Below are positions 1 to 8,558 of a stretch of DNA of 64,000 bases, one piece after another (positions within the stretch are counted from its first letter, which is position 1; every line of letters starts with the position of its first letter). A program made the translations under genes and the position numbers. The stretch is from assembly GCA_963821095.1 (NCBI GenBank), contig CAWGCJ010000002.1:558001-622000 (forward strand), given 5' to 3'. Under the pieces are notes generated by a model that saw only the letters and a program-made list of their open reading frames with translations, was not told the DNA's origin and did not search any database. Source of the stretch: CAVPHV01 sp963821095. Its GTDB lineage: Bacteria; Actinomycetota; Acidimicrobiia; Spongiisociales; UBA5794.

Positions 1-1669
1 CTTCACCGAGACCGTGGATGGCGGTGATCTCGTCCTCCAACGCCGCCATCAGGTTCTCCATGGACACGAACTCGCGGGCCAACGTCCTGGCCACGGTGCC
101 GCCCACCATCGGGATCCCCAAAGCGGTCAACACCTGGCCGAGGGGCCGGTCCTTGGCGCCGTCGATCGCTCCAAGCAGGTTGGTCACTGAGACTTCCCCC
201 CAACCTTCGAAGCCGAGAAGGTCGTCCGACTGGAGCAGGAAGATGTCGGCCGGGTCGGAGATCAGGCCTTCTCGCAGGAGCAGATCGACCGTCTGGTAGC
301 CGAGACCCTCGATGTCCATACCGCCGCGCGACGCAAAGTGGAACAGGTACTCACGCAACCGACTCGGGCATTCGTAGCCACCGGTGCAGCGATGTTTCGC
401 CTCGCCTTCGGGCAAAACGATGGGGTTGCCGCAAAACGGGCACTTCTTCGGCATTCGCCACACCCGGGCCTTGGAAGGCCGCACCGACAGCACCGGAGCG
501 ACCACCTCGGGGATCACGTCACCGGCGCGGCGCACGATCACCGTGTCACCGACCCGAACATCCTTGCGTTGGATCTCTCCCTCATTGTGCAGTGTCGCCG
601 TCGTCACGGTCACCCCACCCACGAACACCGGTTCCAGCACCGCATATGGCGTCACGGCCCCGGTTCGTCCGACGTTGATCTCGATCGCCGCCAGCACCGT
701 GGTCTTCTCCTCAGGGGGCAGCTTGTAGGCCACGGCCCAGCGAGGGCTCTTGGCGGTGAATCCGAGCAGGCGCTGGTCGGCAAGCGAATCGAGCTTGACG
801 ACGACACCGTCGATTTCGTAGTCGGGGCCATGGCGATTGGCCAGAGCGTTGGCCACATAGGTTTCGACCTGAGCGAGGTCGTCGACCCGCCGATTCGCCG
901 GATTGACCCGGAGTCCGAGGTCGACGAGCCACGACATGGATTCCGAGTGTGACTCGAAGGTGGGACCGCCCTCCAGAAAGCCGAGTTGGTAGATCCAGAC
1001 GTTCAAGTTGCGCCCCGCCGTGACCGCCGGGTCCTTCTGCCGGACGGAGCCGGCGGCCGTGTTGCGGGGGTTCACGTAGGGCTTCTCGCCGCGTTCGGCC
1101 TGCCGGGCATTGAGTGCTGCGAAGGCCGACACCGGCATGTAGATCTCCCCCCGCACCTCCATCACCGGAGGCGCCTCGCCCTGGAGGCGGAGCGGGATCG
1201 CTTCGATGGTGCGTACATTGGCGGTGATGTCCTCGCCGACGACACCATCGCCGCGGGTGGCGCCCTGCACCAGCACCCCGTCGCGATACGTGAGCGAGAC
1301 GGCCAGACCATCGATCTTCAGTTCACAGGAAAACCCGCGAGGTTCCCGTTCCAATCCCCTGGCGAGGCGTGCGGCCCAAGCCTCCAGCTCCTCGGCAGAC
1401 TCCACGTTGTCGAGCGAGAACATCCGTTGCAGATGAGTAACGGGGGCAAATGCATCGCTGAGCGGCGCCCCCACACGCTGGGTAGGCGAATCAGGAGTTG
1501 TGAGCTCCGGGTACTCGGCCTCCAGAGCCCGCAATCTTCGCAACAACGTGTCGTAAGCGGCGTCGGCAACCTCGGGCGCGTCCAGCACGTAGTACAGGTA
1601 GTTGTGGCGATGCAGTTGGGCACGTAGATCAGCGATCTCTTCGATCGCTTCTGGTGAAGGCTCAGGCAT
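1..1669 (-). CDS. ligA: NAD-dependent DNA ligase LigA, C-terminus cut by window edge
   Basis: Seals nicks in duplex DNA during replication and repair using NAD+. Reading from the ATG at 1669 gives an unbroken 556-residue frame to the window edge. The adenylation motif ELKIDG places the AMP-accepting lysine at about K118. The four-cysteine zinc site is visible (CPFCGN, then a Cys in RCTGGYEC), followed by the start of the helix-hairpin-helix region (AIHGLGE at the edge). The BRCT domain lies beyond position 1. A GGAG sits 8 bases before the ATG. Family lengths near 670-700 residues suggest about 110-140 residues are missing. Confidence 0.96.
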   Translation of the reverse strand, partial: MPEPSPEAIEEIADLRAQLHRHNYLYYVLDAPEVADAAYDTLLRRLRALEAEYPELTTPDSPTQRVGAPLSDAFAPVTHLQRMFSLDNVESAEELEAWAARLARGLEREPRGFSCELKIDGLAVSLTYRDGVLVQGATRGDGVVGEDITANVRTIEAIPLRLQGEAPPVMEVRGEIYMPVSAFAALNARQAERGEKPYVNPRNTAAGSVRQKDPAVTAGRNLNVWIYQLGFLEGGPTFESHSESMSWLVDLGLRVNPANRRVDDLAQVETYVANALANRHGPDYEIDGVVVKLDSLADQRLLGFTAKSPRWAVAYKLPPEEKTTVLAAIEINVGRTGAVTPYAVLEPVFVGGVTVTTATLHNEGEIQRKDVRVGDTVIVRRAGDVIPEVVAPVLSVRPSKARVWRMPKKCPFCGNPIVLPEGEAKHRCTGGYECPSRLREYLFHFASRGGMDIEGLGYQTVDLLLREGLISDPADIFLLQSDDLLGFEGWGEVSVTNLLGAIDGAKDRPLGQVLTALGIPMVGGTVARTLAREFVSMENLMAALEDEITAIHGLGE

Positions 1670-1734
1670 GACATGACTCCGACGGGCTGACATCAGTTTG
1701 GTCGACAACAGTGACAGATCTGAGGTCGACAACT

Positions 1735-2646
1735 CTACGGTTCGGGCGGCCCGTCCCACTCGTCGCCGATGTCGTTCCCGAGGCTACGCCACTGTCCGAA
1801 CCAACGGCGGAGAGCCCGCGGCAGCGAATCGACCTGCGAAAGGAGTTGCGGGTTGGCTACGGCGTCGACGGCTCGCTTCACGCCGCCGCGCAGCCGCGAC
1901 GCCCACATCCGCACTCCGAGCACGATCCCGCCGCTGAGCAAGCCGGTGACGGCCGCCCCGGCCGCAACATTGTCCAGCCCGAAGGCGCCATCGGCGACCC
2001 CCGTTGCTCCCGCAACGGCGGCCCCGGCCGCAGCGCTGGCAACCAAGAGGCCGATGGCGATGCGCCGCACGTTGCCCGTATCCGCCTCAACAGTGACCAG
2101 TTGCCGATCGTCTCCAACAGGACGCACCGCCGACACAACTCGGCTCGACGTGCGCAGGGCCCCGCTGCCGCGCGCCATGCGCAATTTGACCCGAGCCGTT
2201 GTCACCAGGCTCTCGTCCTTCTCCCAAATCGTCCTCGCCGCGTTCTCCTCGCGCTTGCGTAGCCCTTCGTGCTTGCCCATCCAGAAGTCGACCACGTTGT
2301 GCACTGAGCCGAGGTCACCGCCCACGACCCGGCGGGCCGCCACGTTCTCCTCCACCAGGAGCCGATCGAGCCAATCGGGGTCCTCAGTATGGAGGCGGAC
2401 CAGCTCTTCGGTGAGCGCGGTCTGCAGGTGCGCCCGATCGATGTCGAGCTCGTCGGCGATGCGGCCGAGCATCTCGGTGTTGAACAGCTCGGGCTCGGTG
2501 CCGTCCGGAGCGTCCGATTGGAGTTGGATGGCTCGCTGCAGGACCCGCTCCGCCTCATCGACGCTCAGCTTCTGCAGCCGGTCGGCGACGCGACCTACGT
2601 CATCGGGCGAGTCGGGATAGAGCGGTTGATCCTGTTGGCGATCCAC
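1735..2646 (-). CDS. conserved hypothetical membrane protein
   Basis: I do not recognise a family. The N-terminal 200 residues are charged and helical (acidic, with repeated Leu/Glu/Arg), and a Gly/Ala-rich hydrophobic hairpin follows (IGLLVASAAAGAAVAG and GLLSGGIVLGV), then a basic C-terminal tail rich in Arg/Trp. This suggests a cytoplasmic domain anchored by two membrane segments. The open frame extends to 2712 and would overlap the end of mnmA. I chose the GTG at 2646 because it avoids the overlap and has AAGG just upstream, but the start is uncertain. It is the last gene of a nifS-mnmA transcript. Confidence 0.7.
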   Translation of the reverse strand: MDRQQDQPLYPDSPDDVGRVADRLQKLSVDEAERVLQRAIQLQSDAPDGTEPELFNTEMLGRIADELDIDRAHLQTALTEELVRLHTEDPDWLDRLLVEENVAARRVVGGDLGSVHNVVDFWMGKHEGLRKREENAARTIWEKDESLVTTARVKLRMARGSGALRTSSRVVSAVRPVGDDRQLVTVEADTGNVRRIAIGLLVASAAAGAAVAGATGVADGAFGLDNVAAGAAVTGLLSGGIVLGVRMWASRLRGGVKRAVDAVANPQLLSQVDSLPRALRRWFGQWRSLGNDIGDEWDGPPEP

Positions 2647-2683
2647 CCTTGCAGTATGCCCGATCCTGCAAATCAGCGGGAGG

Positions 2684-3760
2684 TCAGCGGACGGGCTCGA
2701 GAATCGTGCCACCGCCGAGCATCTCTTCGCCGCGGTAGAACACTGCGGCCTGCCCCGGGGCCACGCCCGGCTGGGAATCGACGAACTCCACTACGAAGCG
2801 GTCGGCGCCGTCGGCGGTGAGTCTGGCGGGAACGGCCTTGGCGCGATACCGGACTTTGACGGCAACGTCCGTGCCGATTGGAGGCGCACCGGCCACAAAC
2901 GTGGCTTCGCCGACGACGCACCCCGAAACCATCAGGTCCTCTTTGCGGCCGATGACGACGGTTGCGGTGGCAGGTTGGATGTCAACGACATACCGGGGCG
3001 TCTCGGCGGCAATTCCCAATCCCTTGCGCTGACCAATCGTGAAGTCCACTGTGCCCTCGTGGTGTCCGACGACGGCACCGGACTCGTCCACGATGGGACC
3101 GGGCTGCGCCACCTCGGCGAAGTTGTCCCGTAGAAAGGTGCGGTAGTTGCCGGAGGCCACAAAGCAGAGATCCTGGCTGTCCGGCTTGTCGGCGGTGCGC
3201 AGGCCAAGTCGGGAAGCGTGCCGGCGCACGTCGGTCTTGGTCATCTCCCCCACCGGGAGGCGCACCTGCGCCAACTCCTGCTGGCCGAGCATGTGGAGCA
3301 CGTAGGACTGGTCCTTGGTCTGGTCCACCGCCCGCATCAGGTGGTAGCCGGCCTCGTCGTGCACGATCCTGGCGTGGTGGCCGGTGACGAGCAGGCTGCA
3401 GCCGAGCGCCGCGGTACGGTCGAGCAGTGCCTTGAAACGAACCCTGCGATTACATTCGATGCAGGGATTGGGAGTGCGACCAGCCATGTATTCGGCGCCA
3501 AAGCGGTCGACGACCTCGGTGCGGAACTCATCGACGTAGTCGAGCACGTAGTAGGGAACGTCGAGTTGCGCCGCCACCCGCCTGGCATCTTCGGCATCTC
3601 CGACCGTGCAGCACCCCGATGTCGGCATTTCGCCGTTGCGCCCCTCCCATTGCTTGAGCGTCACCCCAACGACGTCGTAGCCGGCCTCCACCATCAATGC
3701 GGCCGCAACGGAACTGTCGACTCCACCCGACATCGCAACGAGAGCACGCAGGGCGCTCAT
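2684..3760 (-). CDS. mnmA: tRNA-specific 2-thiouridylase MnmA
   Basis: Thiolates U34 of tRNAs for Lys, Glu and Gln (2-thiouridine at the wobble position), using ATP to adenylate the base and a persulfide sulfur. The 358-residue protein has the PP-loop SGGVDSS at residues 11-17, the catalytic NPC motif with C100 and the second active-site cysteine in DLCF (C199). Length is normal for the family. Its ATG overlaps the stop of the upstream cysteine desulfurase by 4 bases (ATGA), so the sulfur donor and the thiolase are translationally coupled, which fits a dedicated sulfur-relay pair. Confidence 0.97.
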   Translation of the reverse strand: MSALRALVAMSGGVDSSVAAALMVEAGYDVVGVTLKQWEGRNGEMPTSGCCTVGDAEDARRVAAQLDVPYYVLDYVDEFRTEVVDRFGAEYMAGRTPNPCIECNRRVRFKALLDRTAALGCSLLVTGHHARIVHDEAGYHLMRAVDQTKDQSYVLHMLGQQELAQVRLPVGEMTKTDVRRHASRLGLRTADKPDSQDLCFVASGNYRTFLRDNFAEVAQPGPIVDESGAVVGHHEGTVDFTIGQRKGLGIAAETPRYVVDIQPATATVVIGRKEDLMVSGCVVGEATFVAGAPPIGTDVAVKVRYRAKAVPARLTADGADRFVVEFVDSQPGVAPGQAAVFYRGEEMLGGGTILEPVR

Positions 3761-4893
3761 CGCAACTCCCCAACGATGGCGGCTACCCGGGCGGCCGCCA
3801 GCTCACCATCTTCGGGCACCGACGGCCACCCAAAACTGAACCGGACGCATTCAGCCGCCGCAGTCTCGTCGAATCCCATCGCAGCGAGCACGTGCGACAC
3901 CTCGACGGCGCCGCTCTGGCAGGCGGACCCGGCGGCGGCGGCGAGACCCGCCTGATCGAGGCGAATCAGCAGCGTCTCGGCGCGAACGCCTGGGATCCTC
4001 AGATGGCTGTGCTGCACGAGTCGCGCCCCACCAGCTCCGTTGATCTCAACGTCCGGTATGGCGGCGAGCAGAGCGCGCTCAAAACGATCCCGAGCCCGAC
4101 CCACTCGCTGCCGGAAGGCGGCCCGATCCGCAACGGTGGCTTCCATCGCGGCAACCATCCCAACAATGCCGGCAACGTTGTGGGTCCCGCTGCGACGGCC
4201 GAGCTCCTGCCCACCGCCGTGAAGGACGGGTTCGAGGTCGATGCCGTCGTGAACGTAGAGCAACCCAACGCCCTTCGGTCCGCCAAACTTGTGGGCAGCG
4301 AGCGAGATCAGATCGGCCTCGGTCGATGCGGTCGTGACTTCCTCTGAGATGTAGGCCTGCACTGCATCGGTATGTACGAGTACCTCGGAGTTCACGGCAC
4401 GGGCTGCGGCTGCGATCGCGGCTAGTGGTTGCAGCGTGCCGACCTCGTTGTTTGCCGCCATCACCGAGACCACCCGAGTCCATGGGGTGACCCTGGCCGC
4501 GACCTGGGCCGGATCGACCCTGCCGTCACGATCGACGCCGACGATGGCGAGCGAACCGCCGAGCCGCGCCACGAAGTGCGCAGATTCGAGGACCGCCTCG
4601 TGCTCCACGGCGGTCGTCACCACTCCCCCGAGGTTGCCGTTGGCCAATGCTGCCCCGGTCACCGCGAGGTTGTCGGCCTCGGTGCCCCCGCCGGTAAACA
4701 CGATCTCGAGCGGACGAGTTGCCCCGAGCAACTCTGCAGCGCGCTCGCGGGCTTCCTCAATGGCGTTCTTGGCCCGTTGCGAGACGGCGTGCATCCCCGA
4801 CGGATTCCCGAAGGCGTCGTCGAAGAAGGGAGCCATCGCTTCCCGGGTCTCGGGCCGAACGGCGGTGGTGGCGGCATGGTCGAGGTAGAGCAT
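3757..4893 (-). CDS. cysteine desulfurase, NifS/IscS family
   Basis: PLP enzyme that takes sulfur from cysteine as a protein persulfide. The 378-residue protein starts MLYLDHAATT, typical of the family. It carries the PLP-binding lysine in AAHKFGGPKG (K202), His97 in VEHEA, and the sulfur-accepting cysteine in GSACQSG (C325), placed as in the NifS/IscS subgroup. The open frame continues upstream to 5469 but that part is antisense to the alcohol dehydrogenase and is not coding. The gene overlaps mnmA by 4 bases, so tRNA thiolation is the likely main job; it may also feed Fe-S assembly (a NifU-type scaffold lies at 10.7 kb). Confidence 0.96.
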   Translation of the reverse strand: MLYLDHAATTAVRPETREAMAPFFDDAFGNPSGMHAVSQRAKNAIEEARERAAELLGATRPLEIVFTGGGTEADNLAVTGAALANGNLGGVVTTAVEHEAVLESAHFVARLGGSLAIVGVDRDGRVDPAQVAARVTPWTRVVSVMAANNEVGTLQPLAAIAAAARAVNSEVLVHTDAVQAYISEEVTTASTEADLISLAAHKFGGPKGVGLLYVHDGIDLEPVLHGGGQELGRRSGTHNVAGIVGMVAAMEATVADRAAFRQRVGRARDRFERALLAAIPDVEINGAGGARLVQHSHLRIPGVRAETLLIRLDQAGLAAAAGSACQSGAVEVSHVLAAMGFDETAAAECVRFSFGWPSVPEDGELAAARVAAIVGELR

Positions 4894-4918
4894 GAGTCGG
4901 AAGTCTCGCACACCCTCC

Positions 4919-4970
4919 GTTCTTGCGTGGCTGGGGTATGCGGTTCTTTGTACGCGAACCACGCAAGAAC
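4919..4970. repeat. dispersed palindrome, copy 1
   Basis: GTTCTTGCGTGG (4919-4930) and its exact reverse complement CCACGCAAGAAC (4959-4970) flank a 28-base loop. The core GCGTGG/CCACGC recurs at 21.45 and 41.16 kb. This copy sits between divergently transcribed genes, so it is not a terminator. Confidence 0.8.
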
Positions 4971-5010
4971 AGGAGAGGACCCCGTCGCGGGGCGATATGG
5001 TGCGGTCCTG

Positions 5011-6036
5011 ATGAGAGCGCTTCAGATCACGACCGTCGGTCGGCCGCTCGAGGCCGCCGACCTCCCCGATCCCGAGCCTGGCCCCGACGAGGTCGTCGTG
5101 GCCGTCACCGCGGCCGGGATCTGCCACTCCGACGTGCACTACCGGGCTGGGCATCCGGCGCCACGACACCTCCCGATGGTCCCCGGCCACGAGGTAGCCG
5201 GCATCATCGTCGCCACCGGCTCCGGCGTAGGCCCCGACCGGGTCGGCGATCGAGTGGCACTGCACTACGTCGTGTCGTGCGGCGTGTGCGATGCGTGTCG
5301 CCGCGGGTTGGAGCAGTTCTGCGAGCGCTACGAAATGTTGGGCCAGACCCGCAACGGCGGATACGCCGAACTGGTCGTGGCCCCCGGACGCAATGCGGTC
5401 ACGATTCCCGCTCCGATCACATCCGCCCACGCGGCCGTGATGATGTGCTCCTCGTCCACTGCCCTCCACGCTCTACGCAAGGGAAGGCTCGCGCCGGGAG
5501 AGTCGGTGGCTGTCTTCGGCCTCGGCGGACTGGGGGCCTCGGCGGTACAACTTGCCTTCGCGCTTGGGGCAGCACGAGTGTTTGGGGTCGACCTCGACGC
5601 CGAGCGGCTGGCGCTGGCGGCCAGATTTGGTGCAATGCCGATCGACGGGAATGGGGACCCCGCGGCGGACATCCGTGCTGAGGGTGGTGCCGACGTCGCC
5701 ATCGACCTCGTTGGCTCCACCTCGGTGTTGAGCGCAGCCATGGCTTCCGTGCGGCCCACCGGAAGGACTGTTGCGGTCGGCATCACCCGTGGCACGCTGG
5801 CCCTCGACCCCTATCGCGCCTTGATCGGCCCAGAGGCGGAGCTCATCGGCTCCAACGATCACCATCTCGGCGAGATCCACGAACTGTTCGACCTCGCGGT
5901 TGCCGGCAAACTGCAGCTCGACGATGTCATCACCGGGTCCGTGCCGCTCGACGCCACGGCGGTCAACGCAGCCATGGATCGCCTCGAACACTTCGGGTCC
6001 GGGGTGCGGACGGTGATCGAACCCGCCGGCGCGTAA
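5011..6036 (+). CDS. zinc-dependent alcohol dehydrogenase (MDR family)
   Basis: Medium-chain NAD(P)-dependent alcohol or related dehydrogenase, 341 residues. Catalytic zinc ligands are visible as C38 (GICHSD) and H60 with E61 (GHEVAG). The structural zinc cysteines are C90, C93, C96 and C104 (CGVCDAC...C). A Rossmann fold follows with GLGGLGASA and an acidic residue after the second strand (GVDLD), which favours NAD+. The start ATG is at 5011; a TATGGT (4996-5001) lies 9 bases before it and there is no Shine-Dalgarno sequence. The frame is open further upstream but that part is shadow of nifS. Substrate cannot be told from sequence. Confidence 0.93.
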   Translation: MRALQITTVGRPLEAADLPDPEPGPDEVVVAVTAAGICHSDVHYRAGHPAPRHLPMVPGHEVAGIIVATGSGVGPDRVGDRVALHYVVSCGVCDACRRGLEQFCERYEMLGQTRNGGYAELVVAPGRNAVTIPAPITSAHAAVMMCSSSTALHALRKGRLAPGESVAVFGLGGLGASAVQLAFALGAARVFGVDLDAERLALAARFGAMPIDGNGDPAADIRAEGGADVAIDLVGSTSVLSAAMASVRPTGRTVAVGITRGTLALDPYRALIGPEAELIGSNDHHLGEIHELFDLAVAGKLQLDDVITGSVPLDATAVNAAMDRLEHFGSGVRTVIEPAGA

Positions 6037-6041
6037 GCGAC

Positions 6042-7187
6042 TCAATTCTCCGGCGTAGCCACGCCGGTGACAAAATTCAGCACCGCGGTCGAGTAGCGGG
6101 TTGGGTCGACGTTCCACGCATAGACGTGGTCGGCGCCATCAAATCGCTCGTAGATGACGATATCGGGACGGGCGGCGGCGAACGCGTCGCTCGTCGCCAC
6201 CGGGACAGTTCCGTCGGCGGTGCCGTGAATCAGAAGAATGGGCATGTCGAACTCGTCGGCGCGGGCGACATGGTCGAGCTGAGGCCAGTCGAGCCCAAAT
6301 CGGAGCCGAGCGATCGCCTTGGCGCCGGCTGTGAAGAACGTCGGGATCCCGCGCTCCGCCGCCTCCGTATCGACCACTTCCTCGAGGTCGAGCACGGGAG
6401 AATCCAAGATAACGCCGCGGACCCGGCCGATCAGGTCCGACTCGTGGAGGAAGACCGACGTGACGGCCCCTCCCATGCTGTAGCCGAGAATAACGAACTC
6501 CTCGGCACCCTGCACCAGCCCGAACTGCAGCGCCGCTTCGAGGTCCCTCCATTCCTCCAGACCCCACGTGTACCGACCCGAATCGCTCGTCGCCGCTCCC
6601 GCATCGTTGCGAAAACTGATGACGAGGACCGGGTATCCGGCCTCGTTCAGGGTCGGGATCATCCGCAGCGCCTGCTTGCGCTCATCGACCCCCTTGCCGT
6701 GAACGATCACTACCCAGGTGTCGCGAGTTCCGTCGATCAGCCATGCCGGGTTCACTCCAAGTTCGCCAGGCACAACCACCTCTTCGTATTCGATGCCGTG
6801 GGCGGTGAGCGGGTCGCCGAGAAAGGCGTATTGGTCGAAGGCGACAGCATCTCCGGGAGAAAATGATCCCTCGAGAGTGACAAACCCACGCTCAACATCT
6901 CCCTCGCGAACCTCCACCACTCCGGTCACCTGACCGTATCCGTTCGGCCCGACCAAACCCCAGACACCGTCGAGCGCGGATTGGTCGGTCCGCGAGAGAA
7001 CGATCCGCCCTTCGCTGAGGGACACCACTTGGACGTCGCGCTCGGGCTCGAACTGATTGGGGGTGAGAAGATCGGCGTCGAGGACGTTGGAGAAGTACCA
7101 CATCCCGGCGATGAGAGCGACGGCGACGACGGAACCGGCGATGATCCCGGCGCGCTTCGCCCACTTCTTCACGGAGCTGGCTTCCAT
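6042..7187 (-). CDS. membrane-anchored alpha/beta hydrolase
   Basis: 381 residues with one N-terminal membrane segment (AGIIAGSVVAVALIAGMWYF) and a short basic cytoplasmic start, so the body probably faces outward. A small beta-rich domain precedes the alpha/beta-hydrolase fold. The nucleophile elbow is GYSMGG, an acid candidate lies in LIHGTADGTVP and the histidine in DGADHVYAW. This resembles the family of membrane-tethered peptidase/esterase-like hydrolases, substrate unknown. It converges with the alcohol dehydrogenase with a 5-base gap. The start at 7187 is supported by a TACGCT 8 bases upstream. Confidence 0.88.
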   Translation of the reverse strand: MEASSVKKWAKRAGIIAGSVVAVALIAGMWYFSNVLDADLLTPNQFEPERDVQVVSLSEGRIVLSRTDQSALDGVWGLVGPNGYGQVTGVVEVREGDVERGFVTLEGSFSPGDAVAFDQYAFLGDPLTAHGIEYEEVVVPGELGVNPAWLIDGTRDTWVVIVHGKGVDERKQALRMIPTLNEAGYPVLVISFRNDAGAATSDSGRYTWGLEEWRDLEAALQFGLVQGAEEFVILGYSMGGAVTSVFLHESDLIGRVRGVILDSPVLDLEEVVDTEAAERGIPTFFTAGAKAIARLRFGLDWPQLDHVARADEFDMPILLIHGTADGTVPVATSDAFAAARPDIVIYERFDGADHVYAWNVDPTRYSTAVLNFVTGVATPEN

Positions 7188-7195
7188 GAGGCAAA

Positions 7196-7201
7196 AGCGT
7201 A
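7196..7201 (-). promoter_or_regulatory. -10 element TACGCT, leaderless hydrolase
   Basis: TACGCT on the minus strand, 8 bases before the ATG at 7187. Transcription would begin at or next to the start codon. Confidence 0.55.
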
Positions 7202-7262
7202 GACCCAAACGCCCGATAGGGGCTCCCCGATGGCCACCAGTCGGTAGATCCGGTCGCCAACC

Positions 7263-7268
7263 TATGAT
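7263..7268 (+). promoter_or_regulatory. -10 element TATGAT, leaderless SRPBCC gene
   Basis: TATGAT followed by 6 bases and then the ATG at 7275; no Shine-Dalgarno sequence fits in the gap. Confidence 0.6.
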
Positions 7269-7274
7269 CTGGCT

Positions 7275-7709
7275 ATGGCCCGCACCATCACTGTATTTGT
7301 CACCATCGCCGCCCCGATCGAGGCGGTATGGGCCGATCTCGCCCATCTCGAGTCGCACGTCGAGTGGATGGCCGACGCCGAATCGATCACCTTCATCACC
7401 ACACAGACCTCCGGGGTCGGCACCGCGATGGAGGTCGAGACCCGGGTTGGGCCACTGCGACTCAACGACGTCATGGAGTTCACCGGGTGGGATCCGCCGC
7501 AGCGCATGGCGATCCGGCACCAAGGTCTCGTCACCGGCGTCGGCGAGTTCGTCCTCACCGACATCGGTGGGAACACAACCCGGTTCATGTGGACCGAGGC
7601 GCTCACCTTCCCGTGGTACCTGGGTGGCCCCATCACCGAGGTCTTCGCAGCCCCCGTGTTGTCGGCGATCTGGAAGCGAAACCTGGCCCGCCTCGCCGCC
7701 CGCTTCTAG
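7275..7709 (+). CDS. SRPBCC-fold (START/polyketide cyclase-like) protein
   Basis: 144 residues with the usual pattern of this fold: a first strand (TITVFVTIAAP), the AxxVWADLAHLES helix, a central WDPPQRMAIRH region and a long C-terminal helix (PVLSAIWKRNLARLAARF). Such proteins bind hydrophobic ligands in a helix-grip cavity; the ligand here is unknown. Two other SRPBCC genes lie at 56.2 and 58.0 kb. The gene converges with the enoyl-CoA hydratase and is probably translated from a leaderless mRNA. Confidence 0.88.
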   Translation: MARTITVFVTIAAPIEAVWADLAHLESHVEWMADAESITFITTQTSGVGTAMEVETRVGPLRLNDVMEFTGWDPPQRMAIRHQGLVTGVGEFVLTDIGGNTTRFMWTEALTFPWYLGGPITEVFAAPVLSAIWKRNLARLAARF

Positions 7710-7757
7710 GCGCCAGCTCTACCTCCGACTGCAAGGCCCCACGGCTCCGGTCCGCGG

Positions 7758-8525
7758 CTACTTGCCGGTGAAGGTTGCCTGCTCCTTGTTGACGAAGGCG
7801 AGGATGCCCACCTTGGCGTCCTCGGTGGCAAAGCAGCCGTTGAAGGCATCACTTTCGACCGCCATGGCGTCATCGATGGGTCGGCCGAAGCCATCGCCCA
7901 TCGCCTGCTTGACTGCGGCGTACGCCTTGGTCGGCCCCTCGGCCCAGCGTGCCGCGTCGGCTTTGGCAACGCCGAGCAATTCATCGGCCGGAACCACCTT
8001 GTCGGCAATGCCGAGCGCAAGAGCCTCGTCAGCGGCAACGTGCCGCCCCGACATGTTGAGCTCCTTCGCCGCCTGGTAGCCGATCAGTCGCTGCAGGCGC
8101 TGCGTCCCACCGGCGCCGGGGATGATGCCGAGCAGGATCTCGGGCTGCCCGACCTTGGCGTCATCGGCGAGGTAACGGAAGTCGGCACCCATGGCGAGTT
8201 CGAGGCCACCGCCGAGGGCGTATCCGGGAACGGCGGCGATGACCGGCTTCTCGAGCTTCTCCAGCCGGCGCACCGTGTCGGCCAACCCCGAGGCCTGCGG
8301 CTCGGCACCATCGCCGTCGAACGCATCTACAAACCGGGTGATATCGGCGCCGGCCGCGAAGTGGCGATTGCCGGTGATCACGACGGCGCGGATGGCGTCG
8401 TCTCCTGCGGCGGCGATGGCGGCATCGATGTCGCCGATCAGTTCGCCGTTGAGGGCATTGACCGGTGGCCGGTTCAAGGTGATGACGGCAACGGCTCCGT
8501 CTACGGCGTACTCGACCAGACTCAC
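7758..8525 (-). CDS. enoyl-CoA hydratase/isomerase family protein
   Basis: Crotonase-fold protein of about 255 residues that would hydrate enoyl-CoA thioesters or catalyse a related CoA reaction. The oxyanion-hole motifs are present: AAGAD near residue 60 and GYALGGGLELAMGADF near 105-120. The second catalytic region PEILLGIIPGAGGTQRL carries the glutamate expected of true hydratases. An ATG at 8537 is possible, but a GGAGG at 8531-8535 is placed 5 bases before the GTG at 8525, and a TAGCCT -10 lies at 8556-8561, so I prefer the GTG. It is followed upstream by meaB, which suggests propionate or branched-chain acyl-CoA metabolism. Confidence 0.93.
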   Translation of the reverse strand: MSLVEYAVDGAVAVITLNRPPVNALNGELIGDIDAAIAAAGDDAIRAVVITGNRHFAAGADITRFVDAFDGDGAEPQASGLADTVRRLEKLEKPVIAAVPGYALGGGLELAMGADFRYLADDAKVGQPEILLGIIPGAGGTQRLQRLIGYQAAKELNMSGRHVAADEALALGIADKVVPADELLGVAKADAARWAEGPTKAYAAVKQAMGDGFGRPIDDAMAVESDAFNGCFATEDAKVGILAFVNKEQATFTGK

Positions 8526-8558
8526 GACATCCTCCATTCGGTGGCTCGACTCGTCAGG

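Noticed and set aside
4894..5469. N-terminal extension of the cysteine desulfurase to 5469
   Set aside because: The family start MLYLDHAATT is at 4893 and the extension is antisense to the alcohol dehydrogenase.
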